Part shown: piece by piece, positions 49,201-60,200 of the stretch | Position numbering within the stretch: position 1 is the first letter of the stretch | Layout of the letters: every line of letters begins with the position of its first letter | Source of the DNA: Eretmocerus hayati | Taxonomy: Eukaryota; Arthropoda; Insecta; Hymenoptera; Aphelinidae | DNA: 64,000 nucleotides | NCBI GenBank assembly: GCA_029851415.1 | Contig: CM056743.1 | Coordinates: forward strand, 2,480,001 to 2,544,000 | Reading direction: 5' to 3' | Notes under the pieces: generated by a model | Told to the model about the DNA's origin: nothing | What the model saw: the letters and a program-made list of their open reading frames with translations, nothing else | The model's database searches: none | Position numbers and translations under genes: made by a program

Positions 49201-50657
49201 AGGCCCATGTTGAAAAGTCGTACATATGTATAGATATACTGACAATGCTAACCTCCATTGCTGTATCTCAGGATAGGAGGCCTATTGGACGAAATCCCCT
49301 TGGGTACCTCCATTTCTCACCAAAACAAGATGATTCCCAGAGTTTGAGACGAGTCCAGGACCCGCAAGATTGGACCTCTCCTTGTAAGTACTCTGCAGAG
49401 GTGCTTTTAGCTTTTGTATAATACAAAGGCTGGGCTTAGTCCCTGTAGAGGAGATGTGAAACCCTTCTGACACTTTTTTCTTATTGAAGTAAAGTATACA
49501 GGAAGTAAATTGTACATTTCCACTGGACCTACAGCTCTAAGGTGGATTCCGAACCACCGAAACCGCGGTAGAGGCACTTGAAAAAATTCTCAGTAGTGCC
49601 GGCTCCGGAGATCGAACCCACGATGTTTCGATTGAAAGGCGAAAGCTCTGACCCCGCTGCCACCGCGGCTTTGAATATTATTCACCAAATATCACGTGTT
49701 AGGGTATCAGCAAAATCATGTCCTTTCGATTCTTGGAGGACTCATTGGAATTGTTGAAAGATCTATATCTGATAAATTCTCGAAAGTGATGATAACTCCA
49801 TACATGATATTTTGCAATGTCTCTCCAATTTGAGAGCATGCACTCAAATTTTAAGGACCTTAGGTCCTTTTTTCATATGACCTATGTCCTCTGTAAACGT
49901 CAAAATCCAAAGTAATTGAAAAAAAAGACTGAAAGTTGAAGAAAGGATAGCTCTAGCTACACATAGCTTTTGACTCCGCATTTTCGTCGTAGACAATTCA
50001 AACATCGAAGTTCGGTTGGCTACAGAGGATGAAATTAACATTCTTCATCCTTTATCAAGTACTACAGAACACGAAGACCTTGGGAACGTGTGAAAAACTA
50101 TTAACATAGTTGCACACCAATAGGATACATCCTAAAAATTTGCTATAAAGTGCATTCTAAGTCGTAGAAACTTGGGGCAACTTAGAACACGGAAAATTCC
50201 ACTCCCAGCATAATCGCTCGTATGCAATTTTCAACATCGGCCCTGTATGACAATGCTACTGTTTTTGGCTGTGGCTCGGGAATGCTTGAACGTTAGAATC
50301 TATAATTTTGGACTTCTTTTCTTGGTGCTTAAAGAAAACTACTCCCAAAGTTCCAGACAAATTCGTGACTCGGATTTGAAACTTTCTCTTGGGAAATTCA
50401 ACATATTTACAAGAACAATCGATGAAAAGTTGCGATAGACTATTCAATCAGATGTTCCTTTCATTTCAGAACCAACTGCATTCTGTGGAATGTCGAGAAG
50501 GATGTTATTGGCCAACAGTGAAGCGATGGAAGTGAACGCATGCAATCATATAACTGAACTTACGCTAGAAATTGAACGTATAGAGGCAAGAATTAGACGT
50601 GTGTTGAGCGAATCACAAGAACTAGACTGCGATAGGCATCATGAAGAGACCGAATAA
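33650..50657 (+). CDS. Gene B: second five-exon secreted paralogue
   Basis: Exons 33650-33737, 37437-37523, 39968-40147, 48689-48850 and 50470-50657; all introns are phase 1, 234 codons. Exon 1 encodes a signal peptide (MELATLVVTIISYVALQAS). Exon 2 is short and acidic at its start (GDAAEESPGFENF), unlike the basic exon of gene A. Exon 3 starts VTLPSALNPWEEKNLREKEQ and carries SPVPSRPFQG. Exon 4 is a helix ending FEAGPCNGLDDG. Exon 5 starts EPTAFCGMSRRMLLANSEA, has ACN and ends in an acidic tail with CDRHHEE. There are four cysteines after the signal peptide. Intron 3 is 8.5 kb because two LINE copies and several foldback elements lie in it. Function unknown. Confidence 0.75.
33738..36081. other. 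Gene B intron 1, first part
   Basis: AT-rich, with short frames only (for example 35525-35800, 91 codons, unrecognised). No element boundaries are seen in this part. Confidence 0.4.
36082..36919. mobile_element. MITE with 6-bp target duplication in gene B intron 1
   Basis: Inverted ends AGGTAAGTGTACCCAACTAG and GCAAGTTGGGTACACTTACCT are flanked on both sides by CAAATA (36076-36081 and 36920-36925). Inner inverted segments include acttacccccttatg against cttaatgggggcaag. No protein is encoded. Related sequence is at about 47180-47695. Confidence 0.75.
37732..38750. repeat. Foldback element in gene B intron 2
   Basis: Imperfect inverted arms of about 230 bp: the left arm carries ttttttaccgtacaaatatc, ggatttgcatgtatatgaag and gagttccaacatgaaaca, and the right arm their complements in reverse order (ccatgttggaacttggg, aatccagatt, gtacggtaaaaatg). 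A second, smaller inverted repeat (about 38097-38340, arms with aatcagagct and ttacatt..) lies in the centre, so one element may be nested in another. Confidence 0.6.
39094..39487. repeat. Small foldback MITE in gene B intron 2
   Basis: Left arm accgtcaaccgggatcactt and right arm agtaactcccggttggcgc are inverted. Inner parts pair as well (tatagggatgcgcagagg against ccttgcggatcccta; cagtccctgtcagctg against cagctgatagggactg). Confidence 0.65.
40935..40982 (+). repeat. (GA)n microsatellite
   Basis: Uninterrupted ga dinucleotides directly abut the 3' end of the minus-strand LINE at 40983. A second tract at 42785-42840 abuts its 5' end. Confidence 0.9.
40983..42783 (-). mobile_element. Non-autonomous LINE (ORF1 only) inserted in a (GA)n tract
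   Basis: On the minus strand the element runs from just after the tract at 42785-42840, through a 5' leader and one ORF (42343-41549), to an AATAAA near 41008 and a terminal CTACAAT-type short repeat that meets the tract at 40935-40982. The same microsatellite flanks both ends, which looks like a target duplication made by a microsatellite-specific LINE. There is no reverse transcriptase in it. Confidence 0.6.
41549..42343 (-). CDS. LINE ORF1-like protein
   Basis: 264 codons, no interruption. The N-terminal third has a coiled-coil heptad pattern (LSKLNEIEVSIEKRF, IERDISELKQDISQL). The middle has the ORF1-type globular pattern: an IVAKVLDAMD helix, SRSIVIQLSS followed by IIRDKLISSSSK, and a C-terminal SVRLKFERPVVRNL with SETDLEHF. 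These are the parts shared by ORF1/RNA-chaperone-like proteins of insect LINEs that bind element RNA. The inhibitory neighbours (no ORF2 downstream) suggest it survives as an ORF1-only element; a domesticated gene is the alternative. The start at 42343 could also be the ATG eight codons later (MAPTSS). Confidence 0.6.
   Translation of the reverse strand: MKNSVSCIMAPTSSSQNSADETVNVGASGDMPQYFKLFITHFNACQNQILSKLNEIEVSIEKRFRDIERDISELKQDISQLSHQATLVDPAEMILSDIPHDLNLDQTEIVAKVLDAMDQSQLQNFVVNVREWKGPCFRNENSSDSGLVSGPSIKKGAKSRSIVIQLSSTIIRDKLISSSSKLRQKTAEDIFGHRSSSKVFGSPLWPKQIHNLLKKAHSVSVRLKFERPVVRNLIVCMRSSKKSSFEPILSETDLEHFYARHKVD
42785..42840 (+). repeat. (GA)n microsatellite between two LINEs
   Basis: Pure ga repeats of about 56 bp. 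It separates the minus-strand ORF1-only LINE from the plus-strand R1-type LINE. Confidence 0.9.
42842..44908 (+). CDS. R1-type reverse transcriptase fragment with C-terminal zinc finger
   Basis: Open to the TGA at 44906-44908 without interruption; the reading frame also continues upstream through the GA repeat but that part is not element sequence. Reverse-transcriptase blocks appear in order: LPNGKAPGLDGIPNEALK, NFPDKWKRQKLVLIPKG, RPLSMLDNIGKMYERM, LSPMQFGFRKGRST, IALDIKNAFN, GIGQGSVSGPFNW and the catalytic FADDAGLIVW near 43803. LKYLGVWLDD and the helix-rich thumb follow. The C-terminal CQSCGDEWDD with a following H and FKC is the CCHC finger typical of this clade. The N-terminal endonuclease is missing, so the copy cannot start new insertions alone. 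Confidence 0.88.
45379..45436 (+). repeat. Poly(A) tail of the R1-type LINE
   Basis: About 58 consecutive A at the 3' end of the element, as left by target-primed reverse transcription. The length suggests a recent insertion. Confidence 0.85.
45437..46185. other. Gene B intron 3 sequence after the LINE
   Basis: No coding feature is seen. A run of C (about 45928-45943) next to T-rich sequence is present. Confidence 0.35.
46186..46226 (+). repeat. (GT)n microsatellite
   Basis: About twenty gt dinucleotides without interruption. Confidence 0.9.
46255..46400. mobile_element. Hairpin MITE in gene B intron 3
   Basis: A near-perfect stem: gtgccaaaaactttgtt and ttggacgtcggc on the left pair with gccgacgtccaa and aacaaagtttttggcac on the right, around a TTCG turn near 46339. 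Outer parts (catatgtgtctcgtgcc; gcactcgacgcataatata) recur at about 56245-56370 around a different stem, so it is a small element family and not a chance hairpin. Confidence 0.7.
47180..47695. mobile_element. Relative of the 36082-36919 MITE
   Basis: gtgtacccaacttgcc near 47190 and gacaagttgggtgcactta near 47672 are inverted and match the ends of the MITE at 36082-36919. The interior also repeats phrases such as cttgaaacaag. Boundaries are approximate and no target duplication is clear. Confidence 0.5.
47784..48492. repeat. 700-bp near-perfect palindrome in gene B intron 3
   Basis: Left arm 47784-48112 (starts agtacaactaggcgag, ends atataactgagt) and right arm 48154-48492 (starts actcagttatat, ends ctcgcctagttgtactt) are inverted copies with few differences, separated by 41 bases. 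The interior has no coding capacity. Confidence 0.85.
49060..49385. mobile_element. Foldback MITE (family 1) in gene B intron 4
   Basis: Ends acaaaaggagagttccaacg and ttggacctctccttgt are inverted; it has the same inner segments as the element at 4869-6084 and is uninterrupted here, about 326 bp. Confidence 0.75.
49500..49672 (-). mobile_element. tRNA-derived SINE-like segment
   Basis: On the minus strand, gccgcggtggcagcgggg and gtgggttcgatctccgg are spaced like the A and B boxes of a tRNA-type polymerase III promoter, and tttcg / cgaaa form an anticodon-arm-like stem between them. The acceptor stem is poor, so this is not a working tRNA; a SINE head fits better. No second copy is in the window. 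Confidence 0.4.
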
Positions 50658-51157
50658 GAAATCTACGGCGCTATAATAGTATGTTTTCATACAACATGGG
50701 CATAAAGGTCAGATTTCGCATATTGAGTGATATTTTGCAGCCCGAGCCGAAGAAGAGGGTCAGAATAATCACGAGATTGCAAAACCCATATTTTATTGCT
50801 GCATATTGAATCCCAATCCGTAAATGAAAGTCAGATTTCCGTATGAAATTTGAACTTCCACGTCCGGAGTGACGAAATATATCATCACTGGAAGAACTAG
50901 CTCCAATCGAAATCAATTCAATACCATTTCTCACAATTAATTCAAAGATCCATGTGAATCAAGTGTGAGAAAGAAACTGTGAGTTCATAAAGTAATCGTT
51001 CGTTCTTCGAGAGGATGAGGTTCTGCCGTCGCAGGGGTTCAGGATTTTTCTCGGAACTATTCTACAGTATGTTCAAAAAGTACCGTATCCCCCTCAGATC
51101 TACTAAGGGCAACGTCTGGTAGGAAAGTCTTGAATACAAAAAATGTTGGATATTAAG
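50658..51157. other. Downstream region of gene B
   Basis: 3' flank of gene B. I see no consensus AATAAA close to the stop codon and no other feature. Confidence 0.35.
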
Positions 51158-52910
51158 TAAGGGTTCATATCGACGGCTCCTACGAAGAGTAACACATTTC
51201 CTCATCAACGACGAAGAGTAACACATTTTCTTATCAACGACGAAGAGTAACACATTTTCTTATCAACGACGAAGAGTAACACATTTTCTTATCAACGACG
51301 AAGACTAACACATCTTCTTATGAACGACGAAGAGTAACACTTTTGTATGAATGACGAAGCGGGTTGCCTGTCCTGCAGGGGTCGAATACAAGTATTGGAG
51401 CTGAATGAACTGATGAATGGACGGATGCGTAGATGGGATGGATGGGTCGGATGGATGGTATGGATGGATGGATGGTTTGGATGGATGGTATGGATGGAAG
51501 GATGGTTTGGATGGATGGGTCGGATGGATGGTATGGATGGATGGATGGGTCGGATGGATGGTATGAATGGATGGATAGTTTGGATGGATGGGTCGGATGG
51601 ATGGATGAATGGATGGATGGATGGATGGATGGATGGATGGTATGGATGGTATGGATGGATGGATGGTTTGGATGGATGGTATGGATGGAAGGATGGTTTG
51701 GATGGATGGGTCGGATGGATGGTTTGGATGGATGGGTCGGATGGATGGATGGATGGATGGATGGATGGATGGATGGATGGATTGATGGAATGGAACGGAA
51801 CGGACCGGAATGGAACTGAATGGAACCGAATGGAATAGGATGGAACGGAATGGAATGGAAGGGAATGAAGATGTGTGAAACGGAACGGACGAACCGGAAC
51901 GGACCGGAATGCAACGGAACTGAATGGAAACGAAAGGGATAGGATGGAATGGGATGGAATGGAATGAAGATGTGTGGAATGGAACGGAACGAACCGGAAC
52001 GGACCGGGATGGAACGGAACGGAACCGAATGGAAACGAATGGGATAGGATGCAAAGGGATGGAATGGAAAGAATATGTGTGGAACGGAACGGAACGAACC
52101 GGAACGGACCGGAATGGAACGGAGTGGAATTGAGTGGAATTGAACAGAATGGAACGGAATGGACCGGAACTTTGTTTTCCACTCCGTTCCATTGCGTACG
52201 TTCCGTTTCATTCCGTTCGTTTCCGGTCCCTTCCGTTCCATTCGTTCAAGGTCCATTCCGCTCCATTCCATTCCGTTCCATTCCAGTCCGTTCCGTTCCG
52301 TTCCATACCATCCATCCGACCCATCCATCCATCCATCCATCCATCCATCCGACCCATCCACCCATCCGTCCATCCATTCATCCATACATACCATCCATCC
52401 GACCCATCCATCCGTCCATCCATCCATCCATACATACCATCCATCCGACCCATCCATCCATCCATCCGACCCATCCATCCATCCATCCATCCATCCATCC
52501 ATCCATCCATCCATCCATCCATACCATACATCCGACCCATCCATCCATCCATCCATCCATACCATACATCCGACCCATCCATCCATCCATCCATCCCATC
52601 CATCCCATCTACGCATCCGTTCATTCATCAATTCATTCAGCTTCAATACTTGTATTCGACCCCTGCAGGACAGGCAACCCGCTTCGTCATTCTTACAAAA
52701 GTGTTACTCTTCGTCGTTCATAAGAAAATGTGTTAGTCTTCGTCGTTGATAAGAAAATGTGTTACTCTTCGTCGTTGATAAGAAAATGCGTTAGTCTTCG
52801 TCGTTGATAAGAAAATGTGTTAGTCTTCGTCGTTGATAAGAAAATGTGTTACTCTTCGTCGTTGATAAGCGGCTATGTGTTACTCTTCGTAGGAGCCGTC
52901 GATATAAACT
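51158..52910. repeat. Satellite-filled giant palindrome between genes B and C
   Basis: Both ends carry atcgacggctcctacgaag in inverse orientation. Each arm, from outside in, holds a 29-bp minisatellite (cgaagagtaacacattttct, about six to seven units), a unique block (cctgtcctgcaggggtcg), a tetranucleotide array based on ATGG (left, 51440-51790; as CCAT on the right) and GGAAC/GGAAT-type pentamers meeting near 52172. The arms differ in length because the repeat numbers differ. Long frames here ([15 protein letters not shown]) are repeat translation, not genes. Confidence 0.85.
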
Positions 52911-54209
52911 CCTCCGAGTATCACCCACACCCCCCAAATCCTCCTATTGAGGCCATTTTTGAGTTCTTCAATAAGAATCGTCACTTTCTACCTCAGATTC
53001 TGAACGAGCGAAGAACTCTACATCCGGATAGGTTCGTATGACATTGGTGAAGGTGCCCTCCAGAGTCAATGAGGGGTCCCAACTACCTACGGAGTTGGAT
53101 ACCCCCTCCAAATATCTCCCTGTAAGGTGTTGTTTTATGTATAGGTTTGAATACAAAAGTAGTTGAAAATCAAGTGAGGACTCAGGCGAACCCGCAATAC
53201 CCCCAAACTCCCCCCCCTCTCATCTGACCCATCGAAGCCAACTCTGCTTCTTTGAATAAAGAAGGCCTTTCCCACCTCAGATCCTGGAAGAACGGAAAAT
53301 TCTATGCCTGAGATGAGATATTGAGGTTTCTATCTTTGAATTTAATTATGGTCTCGATTGGGCAAGTGGGGGGGGGGGAGAGTCATCTGAGCCCTCACTC
53401 GATTCCCAAAAACATTTGTTTTTAACACTCTTCTTTACCATCAGTGTATGGAGATATTGGATGGAGAACCCGTACTTCGTAGGGTTTTTATGTACCCCGT
53501 TGATCTCTGGAGGGCAACTTGATCAACGTCATGAAAACCTATTTGAACGTAGAATTTTTTGCTCTTTCAAAATCTGGGTCGGAGAACGGGGATTTCTATC
53601 TAATAATTCAAAGTTAGCCTCAATGGGGCAAATGGGGTGGGGGAGGGGAGGATTTGGGAGAATTTATTTGAACCTTCGCATGATATCCAATAACTTTTTC
53701 ATTTTTATTTGTTTTCAACATTTTTCCACCAGACATCTTTAGGAGATATGAGGGGGGATCCGTTTTGAATATATATACTATTTATAGATCATTCTACGTT
53801 GGATTATCATCATAATACATTTATAGTGAAGAGATGAATGATGAACATCTGTTCCAATAAAAACGATACAAAAAACTCGTTAATTTAGGTCTGCCTGAGC
53901 TTTAAGTTCTCTAATTTTGTCTCATTCCAAACACATTGATCAGCCCCTAATCAGAATCTAGAGACTGACTGTCAACTGTTCAGCTCCAGACGAATATGTA
54001 TTATTTACATTTCATGAGAATTAGACTGTCATGAATTAACAAGCGGTAGGTAGATTGTTGAACAGTTCATCTCCTGACGACTGAAGAAGAGGCTCACGGG
54101 TTAACCTCTCTTTTCATTTCTCGAAGCCAGGCGTGAAATGCTTGTGATTCTAGATTTAAAATGTAGGATATACTTATGAATCAAATTCTGCAATCTTGCC
54201 TTTATACTC
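52911..54209. other. Spacer upstream of gene C
   Basis: Contains C-rich and G-rich runs (near 52930, 53205 and 53369) within degenerate, loosely repeated sequence that alternates the phrases ttgaatac and tgaggactca. No gene is seen. Confidence 0.35.
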
Positions 54210-54233
54210 ATGCATGTTTTCAGCATGAATATA

Positions 54234-57200
54234 ATGAGAACGGAGCTCATTTCTATTTTAGTTGTTTTCTCTTTATGTCGTATAGAATCAAAAAATCCAC
54301 TTGATAAAACGGGCTCGTTTTATCAGATAGATCAATCAAGCCTGACTACTCCCATGGGTGAGTACTGGAACTTGATAAAATTACACGGAACCATACTTAT
54401 TGTATTGAATGACACGGTCTTTGGATCAATTTTCATCATAACATTCACGAAACCATGAAGAACTCATAATAATACTGTTAAGCAATTCGAGGTGTCCAAC
54501 GACCGGTGGCGCCCCTCTAGCGGTTCTGAGCGCAACTAAAGACATGCCTATTTAGCAGATTTCGAGCCGAGACCGCGAGCGCGAGACACGCAAGTGTTGT
54601 TGTTGTTATTTGTTATTCCGGTCGACCTGAGTTCCGGGTGCTTATTGCACATGTCAAACAATCGCCTGTGTACTCCTCATAGTATTCGTAATTTTGTAAG
54701 ACAAATCTCTCGAGGCGATTTTCTTTTTCCAATAAAAACAAAACCAAGCTTCTCCTGCAACGAAAATATTTTATACAACTCAACGATGATTTGATGATGT
54801 TATCAAAATATTCGAGATAGACGGGGACCATTTACCACGGATCAAGTCTGTTAAGCTCACGACTTCTATCATTATTCCTGTATTATCTCCTATTGTGCGC
54901 AAAGATTATAACTTGAATGTTAATTTCCCAACAATTCATTTCATGGTAAAAGAATGTAGTTGAAGTTCACGGAAAATGAAATCCGAGAGTGAAATCACTT
55001 GGATAGAATAATCTATGACCTAAATTTCTAAAATATCAATCACTATCGTAATTTATTCAGATTCTTGAAAAATCTTCTGGGAAATCTTTTATTTCAACCC
55101 TGGAAGAAATTCACTTCGATGCAACACTGACAAGGAGAGTCCGGAGTCTTCGGGTCCTGAAATCTCACCAAAATTTTTTTACAGTTTCGTACCACATAGA
55201 ATATGAAGAACCCGAAGCAACTCTGTCAAATGGGCCTCCTTTTCAAAGTTACAGCCCATGACATTAACATTGCCCATATAGGCTCATGTTGAAAAGTCAT
55301 ATATACATAGATATATTGGCAATGCTAACATTTTTGCTTGTAGCTCTGGACGATAGACCCATTTGACAGAGTGGCTTTGGGTTCTTCATATTCTAGGTGA
55401 TACGAAACTGTAAAAAAATTTTGGTGAGATTTCAGGACCCGGAGACTCCGGACTTCCCTTGTGAGTAGCCATATAATAGCTAATATTTAATCAGTTGGCT
55501 CAAAAGTGACCATTTTATGGCTATTGATGTGTTACATCGAAATCAATTTCTTTCAAAGAATTTTCAAAAGTAAATCCTCGGGTGGGCCTCTGAAAATACA
55601 TTAATCTGTAAAAATACTTTGGCATAATACTGTCAACAAATTTCCATTGTCTGCACTTCAATAATAATGGCTTTTCTCTGAACGGTCTCTGGAAATGAGA
55701 CAATGACAATGGTTTTCAAGGCCATACGACGAAACAACAGATTTTGACATTACAGAATCACATTTTTGGTTTGGTTTAAAAGTACAAAAACGAACAGTTC
55801 ACTTAGTTCTTAATCACATCAACATCCACAGTTGAAATTAGCAACGAAGATTCACCTCAAGAAGAAGGTTCAGACGGGTCGTTGATCAAAGAAAAATTAG
55901 AAACAAACAACGCTAGTCCGACTTCCTTGCCTACTATAAGTATGGAAAATCGTTATATTTCTAATGATGCCGATTTCTAAGGGGTAAAAGTATTGACTAA
56001 TTTAGTATCCTCAAATAAGGTAGAATCCCCGATGCATTAAGTCCCGAAGAGATGAGAATTCTAGCTGATCAGGAGCAGCAAAATAGAGAATATAGAAGAC
56101 TCGTTACAGAAATGAGAACTGATTGGTGCAGGTCACATTCTCCGGTACCACGACGCCCGCTTCAAGGAAACGAGGTTTGGCATAGAGGGATTGATAAAGG
56201 TGAGAAAGTAGTGTAATTTTATATTTTATACGTCAGTACGTAGAAAACTGCATACGCGTCTCGTGCGGAAACATTTTTTCCTTCGGGAAAATCAAGCTGG
56301 ACGTTACCTTGGCCCCCAGTCTGGTTTCCCGAACGAAAAAATGTTTCCAGCACTCGGCGCGTAATGTACTATCTTGCTTTCACGGAAACACGCTACTAAA
56401 AGGCCTCGAATAGTACATTTCGATACAAGGGTATAACAACCTCATTCCGCATGTGAGTAATGGGTCGGAATCATCACGATAATGTGAAAAATACGTTTTA
56501 CTCCCGTGTATCAAGCTGTGCTTTTTGACAAACTGTGAGAGAAAGTAGGAAAATCAGTGCGAAAAAGACACTTACGCGCACAGTGTGCCACAACATCATA
56601 TTTCCGTCCAATCGATTGTTTGGGTACTCCTTTCCGTTGATACTCTGCAATTTCTAGGGTTGTATGACACGTCAATCATTATAGACATGACAGCGAGCCA
56701 TGCCCTTTAATGGTATGAATTCATAAATGACACAAACATTGGAGGACGGTAATGGTAAACGCATATCATACTCTCAAATCTACCACCAACCAGCGTAACT
56801 TTGGAACAAAAATTGCATTTGTTTCCTTGAACCTCGCGAAACCTGTACGTCTTACATCAGGAGCGCATTGTATCTGTGATCAATCAAAAGGCTACAGTTT
56901 CAGCTTTCGATTGCGATGCTTATAAGATCCATTTGGACATCTCTGGTTGGATAAGGGACAGAAGGGTATATTCGTCGATCTAGAAGCTCATATCAATATC
57001 ATTATGAATGGAAGCGGTAGAGTCAATCAACATATCTCTGCATGCTTAGAGCTATGAGCGCTGAAGGTCGTGTTCCAAAGTTAAACACGGACTGGGGTAA
57101 CTTTGGAACAGAAATTGTTATTATTCATTATTCGGCAATCAATTCATAGACCAGATCACGCAATCGATCTTCACTATCGGTAATCAGAAGTTGAGAGTCT

Positions 57201-60200
57201 TAGCTTTCCATTGACCTATTGTAAAAGTCCACTTGGTTGAATTTAACTTCTACAATCGAGCATAGACACCTTCAGCATACCTCACTGCCCGCGTCGCGGC
57301 TACCTCTCGAGGGGGAAAATACCTTCACAGTCAGTTCCTGACAAAAACTGCCATAACTTGTCTTGACGTTCTTTGGCTCATTTTGGAGCTCTCATCAACC
57401 ACTACTCAAGTAAGTAGACTTTGATGATGAAATAGATCTTGGGAGATAATTTAGAGTACATGAACAAGTGTTCCTAAGTTACCGCAATTTCTGGCAAAAA
57501 ATACGTACTTGTCAGTTTTTACTCCACAAAATTGAAACTTCGAGGAAATACTCCAATGTAACAATGAATTCGTCCAGATATGTGTACAGACAAGTGAAAT
57601 CTAGCTCAGCTACCTTGGATTCTACTCGCTAAAGTCGGCACCACGCCACTTTTTCCGAGAGACTGTTTGTTGGATTGGAAACGTACTTCTGAAGAAGTCA
57701 GCTTACAAATGGATTAATAGCTGATGGAGGACCTCGCGTCGGTGCAAAACATTGTTTATGCGTGCTCCAAGTAGGAGAAATCAGTATTAAAGTCTCAGGA
57801 TCATCTGCCGAGTGGTTATCACTGTGCGTGATAACCACTCTTTTATGGTCTGTTCGAAAGTTACCCCCCGTATTGCAAAGTTACCCCGGTTGACGGTGTT
57901 TGAAACTCTCCACGTAGTCCCTATTTCAGTGAGAAACATAGACCCAAAGTTCCAGCTCATCAGGCAGTCAATCTAATGATTGGGAATGAAATACAGTACC
58001 CTGCAAAAAAAATGAAACACGGATACCTTCACTAAAACAGCCATTACTCCGACGCGTTAGGGTCTACACCAATTTTCCAAGAAGCACTTGAAAGATGAGA
58101 AGAAAATCTATCAAATTATGTGTTTTAAAATTTTTTTTGATCGAAATTTAATGCCTTTAATTGACACTCAAAATTGGAAAAATTCTCATTTTAATCAATC
58201 GTCGATCATTTATCAGGAAATTACGATAGCGTAAAAGTTCTTGCGAGATGTTATAGCTCTTTTCAAGACCTTCAAAATCGTTTTTTTATACATTACTCTA
58301 CCATTTTTCACACCCGAGTTACGAGCGATCTCGTACAAAGAATTTCGTTGAGGGTAACGAAAGTATGGAGACATGAGTTTTTCTTAGTTGAGGTGGGCGG
58401 AAGTCCTTTCGACCAATTTTTGGAATGAACCTGGCAATTATTTCATAGAATGCTGAAGATTTCACGTCAAAATCGTAGATTATGACCTTTCCCGTATTTT
58501 TGCTACACTCAACCCGTACAAAATTCTTTGTACGAGATCGCTCGTAACTCGGGTATAAAAAACCGTAGAGTAATGTATAAAAAAACGATTTTGAAGGTCT
58601 TGGAAAGAACTATAACATCCCGCGAGAATTTTTACGCTATCGTAATTTTCCGATGAGTGATCGATGATTGATTGAAATGAGAATTTTTCCAATTTTGAGA
58701 GTCTATTGAAGGCATTAAATTTCGATCAAAAAAAATTTTAAAACACATAATTTGATAGATATTTTTCTCATCTTTCAAGTGCTTTTTGGAAAATTGGCGT
58801 AGACCCAAACGCGTCGGAGTAATGGCTGTTTCAGTGAAGGTATCCGTGTTCCATTTTTTTTGCAGGGTACTGTAGATCCTCAAAAATTCAGAGATGAAAG
58901 AAATAAGAGCATCTACGAAGAAAAATTGGGATCAAATCTTACAAATATCTCCTCGTCCGACATTTAGTTTCTTAATCGAATGTTTTTTTTTCTCTTTCTT
59001 TTTTTTTCATCGTACAGATGAGGATCCACAATCACACAACGATAATCTCATCGAATTAGAAAGAGAATTGTTCCGACTTGATTCGGAATGCAGACAGAGA
59101 GAGATCTTGGCTGGAGTCTCTAATAATCACGATCATGGGTATGGAGTCGGACCATCAAATGGATACAGCGATGGTAAGTTTATTGATCTCGAACATCACT
59201 CAATCGATTCACGAGTCAACTGGAGTAACAATTTTTAGAATATTTTTTGACTTCCGGTATATTCTAAGGGTTAGAGGATGCATCGTATCCAACCATTATT
59301 ATGCAAGATTGACGTGAAGTAGTCAAGTTTTTCTTTCAAAGGGACTCGGCGGGTAAGCATGGTGAATCGGCCCTTGTCTGGTATTGGTCCAGGAGTTATT
59401 TTTCCCAGTTCCTTATACCAAAGTTAGTGGCGAAGAAGGTTCCTTATGTCCCAAGGTCGCCTCTATAGTGTACGGCACCCTGAGAACCGTCTAAGAACGC
59501 TAAAAATCGATGTTCCATCAACTAAATCGCATTTCCACGCATTTTGATGAATCGTTTTTAAAATTTTTTTGTATATCCTTGAGACTGTACCAAATGATAA
59601 AAGATATTCTCGTGTCTACAACTTTAGATTGAGGCCTCTAAAAAAATTCCAGAAAGTTAAAAATCGGTTTTTGACACAGTTATCCATGATTCCAACAAGA
59701 TTTGACCATTCCATCGTGTTCATACAGTCATTTCGCATCGAAAATCATTTTGAAATATATTGTTTTGGGTGGTGGAAAGTGGTCAAAAATGTAAAAATCC
59801 GTTTTTTAAGCAAATTCTGACTCACTAATTAGCATCTCCTGCGCATGCACATTTTTCTACGTCTCCGAGAATATCTTCAATCGATAGCTGATGTAATTTC
59901 CTTCAAAATGACCACTTGAGGAGGTCAATTTGATGGAGTAGAACCCGAGATCTAGCTGGTCCAAAAAATCAAAAAATCCAAGGTACCAAATCCGTGAAGC
60001 CGCGGCCCCTTCAATGGGCCTGAAAAATGCGAATTTTGAATTGGAGTGTTCCAGAGAGGTGAACATGTGTTTTTTATGTATTTTTTAGCGTAGAAACCGA
60101 ATCCGTGGTTAGTTTGGTTCCCAGCCTTCGAAATTTTTTACCCGACTCAAAACAATAGCTCGATAGTAAAGGGTTAGCCTTTTTACTTACAATCTTGGTG

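Noticed and set aside
51170..51345. 29-bp direct repeats considered as a CRISPR array
   Set aside because: The units are contiguous without spacers and lie in eukaryotic DNA; it is a minisatellite.
51292..52749. Long open frames of 200-440 codons on both strands ([21 protein letters not shown] types)
   Set aside because: They are translations of ATGG/CCAT and GGAAC satellite arrays in a palindrome; every frame is open because the repeat lacks stop codons.
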